Of a stretch of DNA of 64,000 nt, positions 35,650 to 44,468 are shown piece by piece. The notes below the pieces were generated by a model. It had not been told where the DNA came from, made no database searches, and saw only the letters and a list, made by a program, of their open reading frames with translations. The stretch's first letter is position 1; each line of letters begins with the position of its first letter. The translations under genes were made by a program, and so were the position numbers. The DNA lies in assembly GCA_021775095.1 (NCBI GenBank), contig JAJFII010000098.1:62001-126000 (forward strand), given 5' to 3'. This stretch comes from Rhodospirillales bacterium. Its GTDB lineage: Bacteria; Pseudomonadota; Alphaproteobacteria; Rhodospirillales; Casp-alpha2.

Positions 35650-36963
35650 ATGAGCCAATGCATTTTAATCGTTGAAGACGATGCAATGATTCAGGGGTTT
35701 TTACGTCTGACATTGGAAAACGACGGTTATGTGGTCAATGCGGCGGCATCTGCTGCTGAAATGCGGGTTAATCTGCAAAAGGGCGGAATCGATCTGATCA
35801 TCCTGGATTTGGGCTTGCCCGATGCGGACGGTCTCGATTTGGTAACCGAAATACGTGCCGTCAGTCCGGTTCCAATTATTGTTGCAAGTGCGCGCCAGGA
35901 AGCCAGTGACCGGGTTGCCGCTCTGGAACGCGGTGCCGACGATTATTTGACCAAACCCTTCGACCCGACGGAAATGTTGTTACGCGTGAAAAATCTGTTG
36001 TCACGCTGCGCCGCGAGCCCGGTCCCGTCGCCGACATTACCGCAGGAAACGGCGCAATCGGGACCCATACCACCGAAGATGAAAACAGCGCCGGTCCGTC
36101 CGGTGCCGCAAATCGCCCCTGCGGCTGCGGCGACCCCTCCTGTCGCCCCAGGATCCGCCCCGGTGGCTGCGGCGGCCCCTCCTGTGACCCCGGCAACCGC
36201 CGAATCGAGTCTACAGGCAGCGGCAAAAAAGTCCGCTCCGCAACCGATATCGCAGGCACCAGCCCGGGGAAATGTTGATAAATCCGTAATTCTGGCCGGA
36301 ATTGTTGCCGTTTTGGCGTTTGGCGGCGGCGGGTTTTATTGGTTTACAAATTCCATGAGCATAACCATTACGGATAGATCCGCCGCGCCGAACCAACAGC
36401 TTGACAACCGTGATGCGAATGCAACCGGACGTTCGCAGGACGCGCCGCGCCGTGGGGCTCTGCAGCCGCCGGCGGAACTGGATGTGAAAATTGCTCAATC
36501 ACCGGGAGACCGGACCCCAGCGGGTCGGGATGCCTTTACCCGCTCGGTGACCGCGTCCCCACAACCGGCGCAGGGGCAGCGCCCGATCAGCCCGTTCACA
36601 ACCCCTGTTCCGCAGACCCAGCAAGCCGAACCTGCGCCGTTACCGGCCGATTCCACGGCCTGGGTTAAAGACAGTAATTGCGCGCCACTGCCCGACGTCA
36701 AATGGTGGCGGGTAAAATCCCATCAGCAAATAGTTCGTTACGTCAACCGGGAACACGATGGGGATTGGCAGCCTTATCTGAATAACTGGCGGGCCCGCGT
36801 TGAAAAACTTCAGGATATTTCAGACCGGGGCTCCGGTATTAAAACCAGTTCAGGTGAAATTCTACAGGGCGAATCGCTGGCCGATTATATTCGCGATACG
36901 GCCGAACGGATCTCGGTTATTCAATGTTTGGCCCGCGATGCCCGTATTGCCACGGGTGGTTGA
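35650..36963 (+). CDS. Receiver-domain protein with membrane anchor and extracytoplasmic domain
   Basis: 437 residues in four parts. Residues 1-120 are a full CheY-like receiver: V-E-D-D, the phosphorylated Asp in I-I-L-D-L-G-L-P (about 53), and K in Y-L-T-K-P-F-D (about 102). Residues 120-205 are a Pro/Ala linker with an internal repeat (A-A-A-x-P-P-V-x-P). One helix (about 211-231, I-L-A-G-I-V-A-V-L-A-F) should cross the membrane. The remainder is disordered, then a compact C-terminal domain (K-W-W-R-V-K-S-H-Q-Q-I-V-R-Y) with two cysteines. A receiver tied to an outside domain is unusual. No kinase is adjacent. The output is unknown. Confidence 0.8.
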   Translation: MSQCILIVEDDAMIQGFLRLTLENDGYVVNAAASAAEMRVNLQKGGIDLIILDLGLPDADGLDLVTEIRAVSPVPIIVASARQEASDRVAALERGADDYLTKPFDPTEMLLRVKNLLSRCAASPVPSPTLPQETAQSGPIPPKMKTAPVRPVPQIAPAAAATPPVAPGSAPVAAAAPPVTPATAESSLQAAAKKSAPQPISQAPARGNVDKSVILAGIVAVLAFGGGGFYWFTNSMSITITDRSAAPNQQLDNRDANATGRSQDAPRRGALQPPAELDVKIAQSPGDRTPAGRDAFTRSVTASPQPAQGQRPISPFTTPVPQTQQAEPAPLPADSTAWVKDSNCAPLPDVKWWRVKSHQQIVRYVNREHDGDWQPYLNNWRARVEKLQDISDRGSGIKTSSGEILQGESLADYIRDTAERISVIQCLARDARIATGG

Positions 36964-36985
36964 ACCCGAAGTTACGCACGGCCAA

Positions 36986-37167
36986 GGGCCGAGCCCACAA
37001 ATAAGGGACAGGGCGCGACCCCAAAGGATCGCGCATTAAGGAATTTAACAGGGGACAGGGCGCGACCCCAAAGGATCGCGCCCTGTGTCATCAGGGATGT
37101 TAAATTCCGCCTGCTGGCGGCGATTAACGGCTCTGGAGGGGCCAGAGCCAGGCAGCAGGGGAACTGC
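36986..37167. repeat. Cluster of consecutive hairpins with a 30-bp direct repeat
   Basis: The gene-free stretch 36964-37312 holds a row of inverted repeats. GGGC/GCCC at 36986-36996; a 30-base direct repeat at 37005-37034 and 37052-37081, whose second copy completes an 11-bp perfect stem (ACAGGGCGCGA, ten bases, TCGCGCCCTGT, 37055-37086); CCGCC/GGCGG at 37107-37120; GGCTCTGG/CCAGAGCC at 37129-37149; GGCAG/CTGCC at about 37151-37167. It resembles a REP/BIME-type element or a structured RNA; no T tract marks a terminator. Confidence 0.7.
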
Positions 37168-37312
37168 CGTACTGACAATATGCAACACTCACCCAGCGAA
37201 CGCGAATCACGTCCTAACACAGTTTTGTGACAGCTCGGATCATCCGATGATTATTGAAAAACGGGATTTGCACATCAATGATGGTCTGGCGTAAGATACC
37301 CGGGAATGATCA

Positions 37313-38263
37313 TTGGAAAACCTGAAACCCCATATGTTTAGACAACAGCCTCCGCCCCTGGACCGACCGCCGTCGCCGATCAATGGCCGACAGGCTTCGG
37401 CGTCGAATGCGGTGCCGCCAACAGACAGGCCTGCGGCCCCACCGATGGAGCAAAAAAAGCTCTACCCGGGACCGGACCTGGCAGATCATTTTTTGCAATG
37501 TTCAAAATTGGGACGCTATTTAACCGTTGCGGACGGAAGCCGGTTTGTAATCACTGACGACTTTCGTACGGCGCCAGTTATTTCTTCGGCATCGGCGATC
37601 GCCGCGATTTATTCTAAAGATTTTCTGGTGGCGCAGGCGGCATTATTACCGCTGAGTGAGCAGGCACAGAAGATGTCCGTGCGCGACCGGGATAAATTTG
37701 AGCGGCTTTTTGCATTGATTGAAGAAGAGGCCCTGGCTGAACCGGTAAAAGACTCGGCAAAAGCCATTCGCCAAGCGCATTTCCGTGGTGCTGAAATCCG
37801 GGCCTTGGAAGCCGAATTGGGAGATAAGCTGAGTCCCGCCCGAACCCGCTATCGTGAATTTTTGGAAGTCGTAAAAAAACTGATGGACCGGAAGGTTACG
37901 GCGGGCCCGTTTCTTGATGAATTTCGCGCGTTTACTCAGGATGTTGCCGGGCGTCTTGATTTTGGTATCTACAGCTTTTGCCTGGACCGACTGATGGGGA
38001 GTGTGCGGGTCGTGACGAAAGTCAAAAAATTATTAGTTCTCGAAATCTTGAAGTATCCGCCGGTCATCCGACGCGAACTGTTGACCAACATCTTAGCCTT
38101 TCCGGGTCAGGAACAGGAATTAATCGATTTCGTTAAATACATGATCCAAAATGAATTGGGAAAAACAGCGGCGATCGAAATTGAACTTTTGGAAGCCTTT
38201 AAGCTGGATCGATTGACCGTTCGCGACATCGAAGGCAGTTTGGCCGCCGCTGCATCCACTTAA
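37313..38263 (+). CDS. Hypothetical protein
   Basis: About 316 residues, no family recognised. A Pro-rich N-terminus (P-P-P-L-D-R-P-P) is followed by a helical body; the middle repeats Leu/Glu/Lys helices (A-E-L-G-D-K-L-S-P-A-R-T-R-Y-R-E-F-L-E) and the end is an acidic/hydrophobic helix bundle (L-I-D-F-V-K-Y-M-I-Q-N-E-L). No signal peptide or membrane helix. The start is uncertain: TTG at 37313 or ATG at 37334; neither has a good ribosome site. Confidence 0.6.
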   Translation: MENLKPHMFRQQPPPLDRPPSPINGRQASASNAVPPTDRPAAPPMEQKKLYPGPDLADHFLQCSKLGRYLTVADGSRFVITDDFRTAPVISSASAIAAIYSKDFLVAQAALLPLSEQAQKMSVRDRDKFERLFALIEEEALAEPVKDSAKAIRQAHFRGAEIRALEAELGDKLSPARTRYREFLEVVKKLMDRKVTAGPFLDEFRAFTQDVAGRLDFGIYSFCLDRLMGSVRVVTKVKKLLVLEILKYPPVIRRELLTNILAFPGQEQELIDFVKYMIQNELGKTAAIEIELLEAFKLDRLTVRDIEGSLAAAAST

Positions 38264-38276
38264 TACGCGTGAATAT

Positions 38277-38765
38277 TTATAGGGGTAATTGGGCTTCCGT
38301 CTGATTTTGTTGCGACCGAAAGGCATCAAGACGGCTGGCAATGGAATTGTCGTTCAAGGCGAGGATAGCCGCCGACATTAAAGCGGCGTTTTTCGCCCCG
38401 GCCTTGCCAATGGCCAAAGTTGCCACCGGGATGCCGCCAGGCATTTGAACCATACTCAACAGGCTGTCTATGCCGCCCATGACCCGGGTTTCGATAGGCA
38501 CGCCGAGGACCGGCAAAGGGGTTACGGCGGCGACCACGCCCGGCAGGGCGGCAGCCATACCGGCAGCCGCAATAATGACCTGTATGCCGCGATCTTTGGC
38601 TGTGGTTGCAAATTCATGGACCTGGACCGGGTTGCGATGGGCGGAAAGCGCTTTAGCCTCGAAGGGTATTTTTAACTCCGTCAGCATATTAGCCGCATGC
38701 TGCATGGTTTCCCAATCGGATTTGCTGCCCATAATTATTCCGACAACAGGTGTTTCACTGCTCAT
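38277..38765 (-). CDS. purE: N5-carboxyaminoimidazole ribonucleotide mutase
   Basis: 162 residues; opening G-I-I-M-G-S-K-S-D-W-E-T-M, L-S-A-H-R-N-P and A-A-A-G-M-A-A-A-L-P-G-V are PurE marks (substrate-binding Ser, His). AAGGAG precedes the ATG. It moves the carboxyl group in de novo purine synthesis. The usual partner purK does not follow; the gene ends 14 bases short of the neighbouring convergent gene. Confidence 0.95.
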   Translation of the reverse strand: MSSETPVVGIIMGSKSDWETMQHAANMLTELKIPFEAKALSAHRNPVQVHEFATTAKDRGIQVIIAAAGMAAALPGVVAAVTPLPVLGVPIETRVMGGIDSLLSMVQMPGGIPVATLAIGKAGAKNAALMSAAILALNDNSIASRLDAFRSQQNQTEAQLPL

Positions 38766-38934
38766 TATTGGTATACTCCTTCAGGGTGGGTCATTGACTT
38801 CGGGTTTCGCCAGAACCAAGTATATAAGTTGCTCCAGCGGTGAAACAAGCCAAGCAAGTATTTATTAACAATTCTGGCCTATTGTTCTACGGAACGAGCA
38901 GTCCTATCGATTTCAAACGGTGTGGAGTGGCGTG

Positions 38935-39678
38935 ATGGATGTAAATCAAACGAACACAATAGCCCAGACCCACCCGGATGGTCATCAGCAAAACAGGGCC
39001 CGGCACCGCGATGCGGGCGGCCAAATAAAGGATGGCGATAAGGACCCCCCTTCGGGTTCCTGGAGAGAGCAGGAGGCCGTTGAATTCGATCACCATCTGA
39101 TCGACGCCCTGACACCGGAAGTGCAGGGACTGATTGATAGTCTTAGGCGCGAAATCGAACCCATGCGGGCGCAGTTGGCGAGTGCCGAAAAGCGTATCGA
39201 TGATCTCAATGCGGTGATCAGCCAACATGTATTTTTGAAGATTCCGAACCGTCACGAAATTGTTCGCGAATTGGAACACATCCTTAACCCCAAAACCGGA
39301 CTTACTCTGGCACCAATTCTCGCGTTATTGCACGTTGCCAACGCAGACCAAACGCGTCGCCAGTTCGGACGAAAGGCGCTTGATTGTTATTTGCAAATAA
39401 TCTGCGAACGTATTTCACAGGGAATTCGGCAAACCGATTCTTTTGGGAATATAGGAGGCAACGATTTTGCGCTTATTCTCTTTGGTCTGGAAGAACCACA
39501 GGCCAGGGTTCAACTTCATGCCCTGATTGCCGATATTACCCAAACCCCGGTCATCGTCGCTGGACAATCTCTGCAGGTTCAACTCACGGTCGGCGCAGTG
39601 AATTTGGGCGATGTATCGTCGGTCGAGATGGCCATACGATTGGCCGACCAAAATATGGACGGAAAGTCGATTTCCTGA
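38935..39678 (+). CDS. Degenerate GGDEF-domain protein
   Basis: About 247 residues from ATG 38935, with a GTG five codons upstream also possible. Residues 1-60 look disordered; 60-110 form a coiled coil (I-D-S-L-R-R-E-I-E-P-M-R-A-Q-L). The C-terminal ~150 residues follow the GGDEF layout: I-P-N-R-H-E-I-V-R-E-L, then F-G-R-K-A-L-D, then G-N-I-G-G-N-D-F-A-L-I-L where the active signature G-G-D/E-E-F has become G-G-N-D-F. Probably not an active diguanylate cyclase; may bind c-di-GMP/GTP or act as a scaffold. Confidence 0.75.
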   Translation: MDVNQTNTIAQTHPDGHQQNRARHRDAGGQIKDGDKDPPSGSWREQEAVEFDHHLIDALTPEVQGLIDSLRREIEPMRAQLASAEKRIDDLNAVISQHVFLKIPNRHEIVRELEHILNPKTGLTLAPILALLHVANADQTRRQFGRKALDCYLQIICERISQGIRQTDSFGNIGGNDFALILFGLEEPQARVQLHALIADITQTPVIVAGQSLQVQLTVGAVNLGDVSSVEMAIRLADQNMDGKSIS

Positions 39679-39879
39679 TCAGGCAATAATGTCGGGCAGG
39701 AGTTGGTTCTCAAAATAATTAATTTGGTCTTTCAGGCCCAGTTTGCGTTTTTTTAGCCGCTGCATTTGTAATTGTTCGGTTGGGCCCGAAATCGCGAGGC
39801 GCGCGATAATATCGTCCAGATCCCGGTGCTCGGTCCGCAAATCTTCCAGTTTCTGCTCTAACGCTTTATGCTCGTCCAT
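39679..39879 (-). CDS. DUF465 (YdcH-family) small protein
   Basis: 66 residues, an alpha-helical hairpin: E-H-K-A-L-E-Q-K-L-E-D-L-R-T-E-H-R-D-L-D-D-I-I-A-R-L, a turn at G-P-T-E-Q, then L-Q-M-Q-R-L-K-K-R-K-L-G-L-K-D-Q-I. This matches DUF465, whose role is unknown. Ends one base after the convergent GGDEF gene stops; divergent from a second DUF465 gene. Confidence 0.88.
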   Translation of the reverse strand: MDEHKALEQKLEDLRTEHRDLDDIIARLAISGPTEQLQMQRLKKRKLGLKDQINYFENQLLPDIIA

Positions 39880-40042
39880 ACTGATCTAATGTCTCCTATG
39901 TGAGCCTTATTTTATCAGAAAATGAAGCCGTTGGGTAGGCTGCGGCGGCGATAAATCGCGTTAATACCTATAGCTTTGCGATTAAAATTGCAGTAACATA
40001 AGGGTCATATCCCATAGGCTTAGAACAAGGAGGATCGCCCCT

Positions 40043-40210
40043 ATGAGTTTGCAGGATAGAATTGAGTCACTAAAAATGAAACACGCATTAATTGAAGATG
40101 CTCTTGAAACCAAAAATAACCTTCCCAATCCAGATGATGTAGAACTGGCAGAACTCAAAAAACAAAAACTCGCCATAAAAGACGAACTCGCGTCGATGAA
40201 GACCCATTAG
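40043..40210 (+). CDS. DUF465 (YdcH-family) small protein
   Basis: 55 residues, read directly from the sequence: M-S-L-Q-D-R-I-E-S-L-K-M-K-H-A-L-I-E-D-A, a turn at N-L-P-N-P-D-D, then V-E-L-A-E-L-K-K-Q-K-L-A-I-K-D-E-L. It has a strong ribosome site (AAGGAGG, 9 bases before the ATG). It is the same helical hairpin as the DUF465 gene at 39679-39879, transcribed away from it. Easily missed because of its length. Confidence 0.85.
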   Translation: MSLQDRIESLKMKHALIEDALETKNNLPNPDDVELAELKKQKLAIKDELASMKTH

Positions 40211-40333
40211 CCCTTCGGGCTGATACCTGCCAGCCGAAGAGATATCGGCTGCCTGTCCCTGTTAAAACAGATATTCTCGGCCTGTGATCGGGTTCCGGGC
40301 AAGCATGTTTTTATTTTTATTTCCGAAAACCCT

Positions 40334-41191
40334 ATGATGACTTTTGGCGAGGTTCTGATGGTGCTTCCTATAGACCCAATCGAAGTGATCCCAGCGACCC
40401 CCCACATTGGTGCGGAAATCCGAAATTACAAAATGTCCGCGCCAATGACGCAAACCCAGTTTGCTCTCATTCATGAGGCCCTGATGAACCATCAGGTGTT
40501 ATTTTTTCACGATCAGCAAATGTCCCTGACGCAGCATAAGGAATTTGCCCGACGCTTCGGGGCGCTGCACATTCATCCCGGCATTCCCGGTCCTGAGGGC
40601 CATCCTGAAGTCATTGCGATACATACCGATGAAAATTCCACACGCATCGCTGGTGAGGACTGGCATTCCGACGTCACGTGCGATGGCGAACCGCCCATGG
40701 GCAGCCTGCTGCATATGCATGAAGTTCCCAAATCCGGTGGTGATACTCTGTTTGCCAGCATGTACGCGGCCTATGACGCGCTTTCCAAACCTCTGCAGAC
40801 ACTGCTCGGCGGTCTAACCGCTTTACATAGTGGCGAAATGGCCTATCGCGGGCGTTACCAACATCGGGGCGTTGATGACAGGGAAATGACCTATCCAGAT
40901 AACGACCATCCGGTTATCAGAACCCATCCGGTCACGCAACGCAAAGCCCTGTTTGTCAATCGGATTTTCACCGCCCGTATCAATGGCGTGACCGAAGCGG
41001 AGAGTGCGGCCCTGCTGCAGTTTTTATTTGCGCACATCGAAAAACCAGAATTCCAGGTGCGGTTTCGGTGGTATCCTGGCAGCGTCGCGTTCTGGGACAA
41101 TCGCGCTGTTCAGCATTATGCGATCTGGGATTATTTTCCGCAACGGCGGTCGGGGTTTCGTGTTACGGTGGCCGGTGACAGGCCTTATTGA
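40334..41191 (+). CDS. TauD/TfdA-family 2-oxoglutarate dioxygenase
   Basis: 285 residues (an ATG 24 bases further in is an alternative start). Fe(II) ligands: E-D-W-H-S-D near residue 109 and the distal His in R-A-V-Q-H-Y-A; I-G-A-E-I-R-N near the start and the C-terminal F-W-D-N-R with R for 2-oxoglutarate. Family members hydroxylate taurine, phenoxyacetates or similar; the substrate here is unknown. Cytoplasmic. It is convergent with amn by 10 bases. Confidence 0.92.
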   Translation: MMTFGEVLMVLPIDPIEVIPATPHIGAEIRNYKMSAPMTQTQFALIHEALMNHQVLFFHDQQMSLTQHKEFARRFGALHIHPGIPGPEGHPEVIAIHTDENSTRIAGEDWHSDVTCDGEPPMGSLLHMHEVPKSGGDTLFASMYAAYDALSKPLQTLLGGLTALHSGEMAYRGRYQHRGVDDREMTYPDNDHPVIRTHPVTQRKALFVNRIFTARINGVTEAESAALLQFLFAHIEKPEFQVRFRWYPGSVAFWDNRAVQHYAIWDYFPQRRSGFRVTVAGDRPY

Positions 41192-41201
41192 CAAGACAGC
41201 A

Positions 41202-42674
41202 TTAACGAAACGCCGGCTCATCAAAACTTCTGAGTTTACGCGAATGCAGGGATTGATGGGCAACACCTTCTCGCATTTTCTCTACCGCATCGAGGCAAAT
41301 TTTCAGATGCTGGCTAATTCGTTCCTCATAAAACGCATTGGCCATGCCCGGCAATTTAATTTCACCATGCAGCGGTTTGTCAGAAACGCAGAGCAGGGTT
41401 CCGTAGGGGACGCGCAAACGAAATCCGTTGGCGGCAATAGTCGCTGATTCCATATCAACGGCAATTGCCCGAGACTGATTAAAAAATATGGAAAGTTCGT
41501 CGTAGCGAAGTTCCCAGTCACGGTCGTCGGTGGAAACAACCGTCCCGGTACGAATCCGTTGTTTCATTTCCCTGCCACTCAATCCCGTTGCCGCGCCAAC
41601 TGCATTGGTCAGAGCGACCTGGACTTCGGCTATGGCAGGAATGGGAATTTCCAGGGGCAGATCATTGTCCAATACGTGGTCGAGACGTGCGTAGGCATGG
41701 GCCAGAACATAGTCGCCAAGGCGTTGGGTGTGCCTTAATCCACCGCAATGACCTACCATCACCCAACAATGGGGGCGCAATACGGCGATGTGATCGGTGA
41801 TGGTTTTGGCGTTTGACGGGCCAACGCCAATGTTGACCAAAGTGACCCCCATGTGACCATCACGGGTCAAATGGTAAGCGGGCATTTGCGGTAATTTGAC
41901 CGCCGGTTGGCCGGATGACGGTGTATCTGTGAGTTTGGCGTTGTGGTGGATTTCATCGCCAGGGCCGATAAATGCCCGATAGGATGCCCCCTGGTTTATT
42001 TCGGACAGACCGTATTGAATGAATTCGTCGACATAACGCTGATAGTTGGTAAAGAGAACAAATTGTTGAAAATGGTCGGGCGCAGTGCCCGTATAGTGAC
42101 GCAATCTGGAAAGCGAATAGTCAACCCGCTCGGCGCTAAAAAGCGAAAGAGGTTTGGGGTCACCCGGTTTGGTTTGGTGCAGTCCGTTGGCGATGTCGTC
42201 GTCAATATCGGATAAATTTGGCAAATGAAAATTTACCCCCAAATCACGGACCTGATCCTGTTGAAGGTCAACGGTCAAGGATTCGAGGGCAAAAGTCAGC
42301 GGAATCTGTCGATTGGATATGCCGACCCAAACCGGTACATTATGGTTGTTTATCAGTAACTTGAGTTGTTCGAGCAGATAACTGCGGAACATTTCCGGGC
42401 GGGTTATTGTTGTTCCATAGGAGCCAATTTCTGCGGCCGTTCCGTAGGACAGACTGCGTCCATCCTTTTGGCCGGCCCCTGTTACATCCATAAAAATATA
42501 GGGATAGCGGGCATCGGGTTTTTGGATGTTCTGTTGACCAACAGCAAATTTTGCGAAGTGGTCGGCTAATAAGGTTTTGCCGTCATTATAAATTTTGCAT
42601 AGATATTCCACTGCCATTTCCGGGTCATCGAAGGACCGGGCGTCGGAAATGACGTGTTCTGGTAAATTTGTCAT
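41202..42674 (-). CDS. amn: AMP nucleosidase
   Basis: 490 residues, the two-domain Amn layout: an N-terminal domain (P-E-M-A-V-E-Y-L-C-K-I-Y ... I-T-R-P-E-M-F-R-S-Y-L) and a C-terminal PNP/UDP-phosphorylase fold (W-V-M-V-G-H-C-G-G-L-R-H, A-V-D-M-E-S-A-T). It hydrolyses AMP to adenine and ribose 5-phosphate. Starts 4 bases inside the end of the acyl-CoA synthetase gene (ATGA), so the two are translated from one mRNA. Confidence 0.96.
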   Translation of the reverse strand: MTNLPEHVISDARSFDDPEMAVEYLCKIYNDGKTLLADHFAKFAVGQQNIQKPDARYPYIFMDVTGAGQKDGRSLSYGTAAEIGSYGTTITRPEMFRSYLLEQLKLLINNHNVPVWVGISNRQIPLTFALESLTVDLQQDQVRDLGVNFHLPNLSDIDDDIANGLHQTKPGDPKPLSLFSAERVDYSLSRLRHYTGTAPDHFQQFVLFTNYQRYVDEFIQYGLSEINQGASYRAFIGPGDEIHHNAKLTDTPSSGQPAVKLPQMPAYHLTRDGHMGVTLVNIGVGPSNAKTITDHIAVLRPHCWVMVGHCGGLRHTQRLGDYVLAHAYARLDHVLDNDLPLEIPIPAIAEVQVALTNAVGAATGLSGREMKQRIRTGTVVSTDDRDWELRYDELSIFFNQSRAIAVDMESATIAANGFRLRVPYGTLLCVSDKPLHGEIKLPGMANAFYEERISQHLKICLDAVEKMREGVAHQSLHSRKLRSFDEPAFR

Positions 42675-44314
42675 TGGTGAGCCCGTCCAATAATCTGTTC
42701 GCGGAGTTTGAATTTTTGAATTTTCCCGGTCGACGTTTTAGGCAGGGTGCCAAAAATGACCTGACGGGGACACTTGAAATGGGCCAGGTTGTCGCGGCAG
42801 AAGGCAATGATTTCCGGTTCGGTTACGGCGCCCGCATCGGCCATAAGTTCGACAAATGCACAGGGCGTTTCACCCCATTTGTCATCGGGTTTGGCGACCA
42901 CCGCCGCGAACATAATTGCCGGATGTTTGTGCAGGGTATCTTCTACTTCAATAGAGGAAATATTTTCGCCGCCGGAAATGATGACGTCTTTTGATCTGTC
43001 TTTGAGTTTAATATAACCGTCCGGTTCGATAACACCCAGATCACCGGAATGGAACCACCCGCCTGCCAACGCGGCTTCCGTGGTGTCGCGGTTTTTCAGA
43101 TACCCTTTCATGACGACGTTCCCCTTAAACATCACTTCGCCCATGGTTTCGCCATCGGCCGGAACCGGTTTCATGGTCTCGGGGTCCCTAACGCTTAGGC
43201 CTTCCAGGGCGTGATAACGGACCCCCTGGCGGCTTTTTTTTGCGGTTTGCTGCTCAATGGTAAGGTCGTTCCACTCTGGGTGCCATGCGCAGATAACGGC
43301 CGGGCCATAGGTCTCTGTTAAACCGTAAACATGGGTCACATTGAACCCTTGCTCCTGCATCCGCTGGAGTGTCTGCGCTGGTGGCGGCGCGGCGGCGGTC
43401 ATGACATTGACCTGATGGCTAAAATCTCGCCGTTCTTCCGGCGACGCGTTGATGACAAAATTCAGGACAATTGGCGCGCCACAAAAATGGGTGACACCAT
43501 GATCGCCAATGGCGGCGTATATATGGGCCGCGTTCACCTGGCGTAAACAAACATTGGTTCCGCCAACCGCCGCAATAGACCAGGGGAAACACCAGCCATT
43601 GCAATGGAACATGGGAAGCGTCCATAGATAGATCGGATGGTGGGCCATGTTCCAGCCGACGATATTCGACATGGCATTTAAATAGGCGCCCCGGTGATGG
43701 TAGACGACACCCTTTGGGTCGCCTGTGGTGCCTGACGTGTAGTTCAGGGAAATCGCCTGCCATTCGTCTTCCGGCAGTGTCCACGCATAGTCCGGGTTAC
43801 CTTCCAACAAAAAACTTTCATAATCGGTGGTACCGACGACCTCGCCAGAGCCCGAATATTCTGAATCCATAATATCAATAACCACAATTGGATGGTCGAG
43901 AAGAGCCAATGCGTCTTTTACCGTTGACGAAAACTCCCGGTCGGTCAGCAAGATCTTGGCTTCGCCATGGTTGAGGCAGAAAGCAATGTTTGCCGCGTCC
44001 AATCGAACGTTTAGGGTGTTCAGAACCAAACCGGCCATCGGCACGCCGAAGGCCGCTTCGTACATTTCCGGTGTGTTCGCGCCCATGATGGCAACGGTTT
44101 CACCGGGGGTGATCCCGCGATTTCGCAAGGCACTGGCCAGGCGACGGCACCGTTGGTAGGTTTCTCGCCAGCTATAGCGTTTTGTGCCGTGGATGATCGA
44201 ACAGCGGTCGGGATAGGTATGGGCGCTCCTGGCAATGAAGGAGATCGGTGAAAGTTGGGTAAAATTGGCCTCGGATTGATGTAGGTCAGTTTCAAAAATA
44301 CGGTTTGCGCTCAT
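42671..44314 (-). CDS. Acyl-CoA synthetase (AlkK/DmdB-like)
   Basis: 547 residues. A8 and AMP motifs: Y-T-S-G-T-T-G-D-P-K-G-V, Y-G-L-T-E-T-Y-G-P, H-S-G-D-L-G, D-R-S-K-D-V-I-I-S-G-G-E-N-I-S-S and the C-terminal lysine G-K-I-Q-K-F. The sequence class covers medium-chain AlkK and methylmercaptopropionate ligase DmdB, which cannot be told apart here. Upstream gene of amn, overlapping by 4 bases; divergent from prpE. Confidence 0.9.
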   Translation of the reverse strand: MSANRIFETDLHQSEANFTQLSPISFIARSAHTYPDRCSIIHGTKRYSWRETYQRCRRLASALRNRGITPGETVAIMGANTPEMYEAAFGVPMAGLVLNTLNVRLDAANIAFCLNHGEAKILLTDREFSSTVKDALALLDHPIVVIDIMDSEYSGSGEVVGTTDYESFLLEGNPDYAWTLPEDEWQAISLNYTSGTTGDPKGVVYHHRGAYLNAMSNIVGWNMAHHPIYLWTLPMFHCNGWCFPWSIAAVGGTNVCLRQVNAAHIYAAIGDHGVTHFCGAPIVLNFVINASPEERRDFSHQVNVMTAAAPPPAQTLQRMQEQGFNVTHVYGLTETYGPAVICAWHPEWNDLTIEQQTAKKSRQGVRYHALEGLSVRDPETMKPVPADGETMGEVMFKGNVVMKGYLKNRDTTEAALAGGWFHSGDLGVIEPDGYIKLKDRSKDVIISGGENISSIEVEDTLHKHPAIMFAAVVAKPDDKWGETPCAFVELMADAGAVTEPEIIAFCRDNLAHFKCPRQVIFGTLPKTSTGKIQKFKLREQIIGRAHQ

Positions 44315-44468
44315 TTTCCAACCCTGTGATTTGATATGATGTATCTGTCGGGCCTAGAGTAAATGCAGGTAAAGGACGGTTCAAACCGTACTTTCAAATA
44401 TCTCATTAATGTCACACACTGGATTAATCGCTGTCGGGAAAACCGACGTTTCAGGCAGGTAGGTACCT

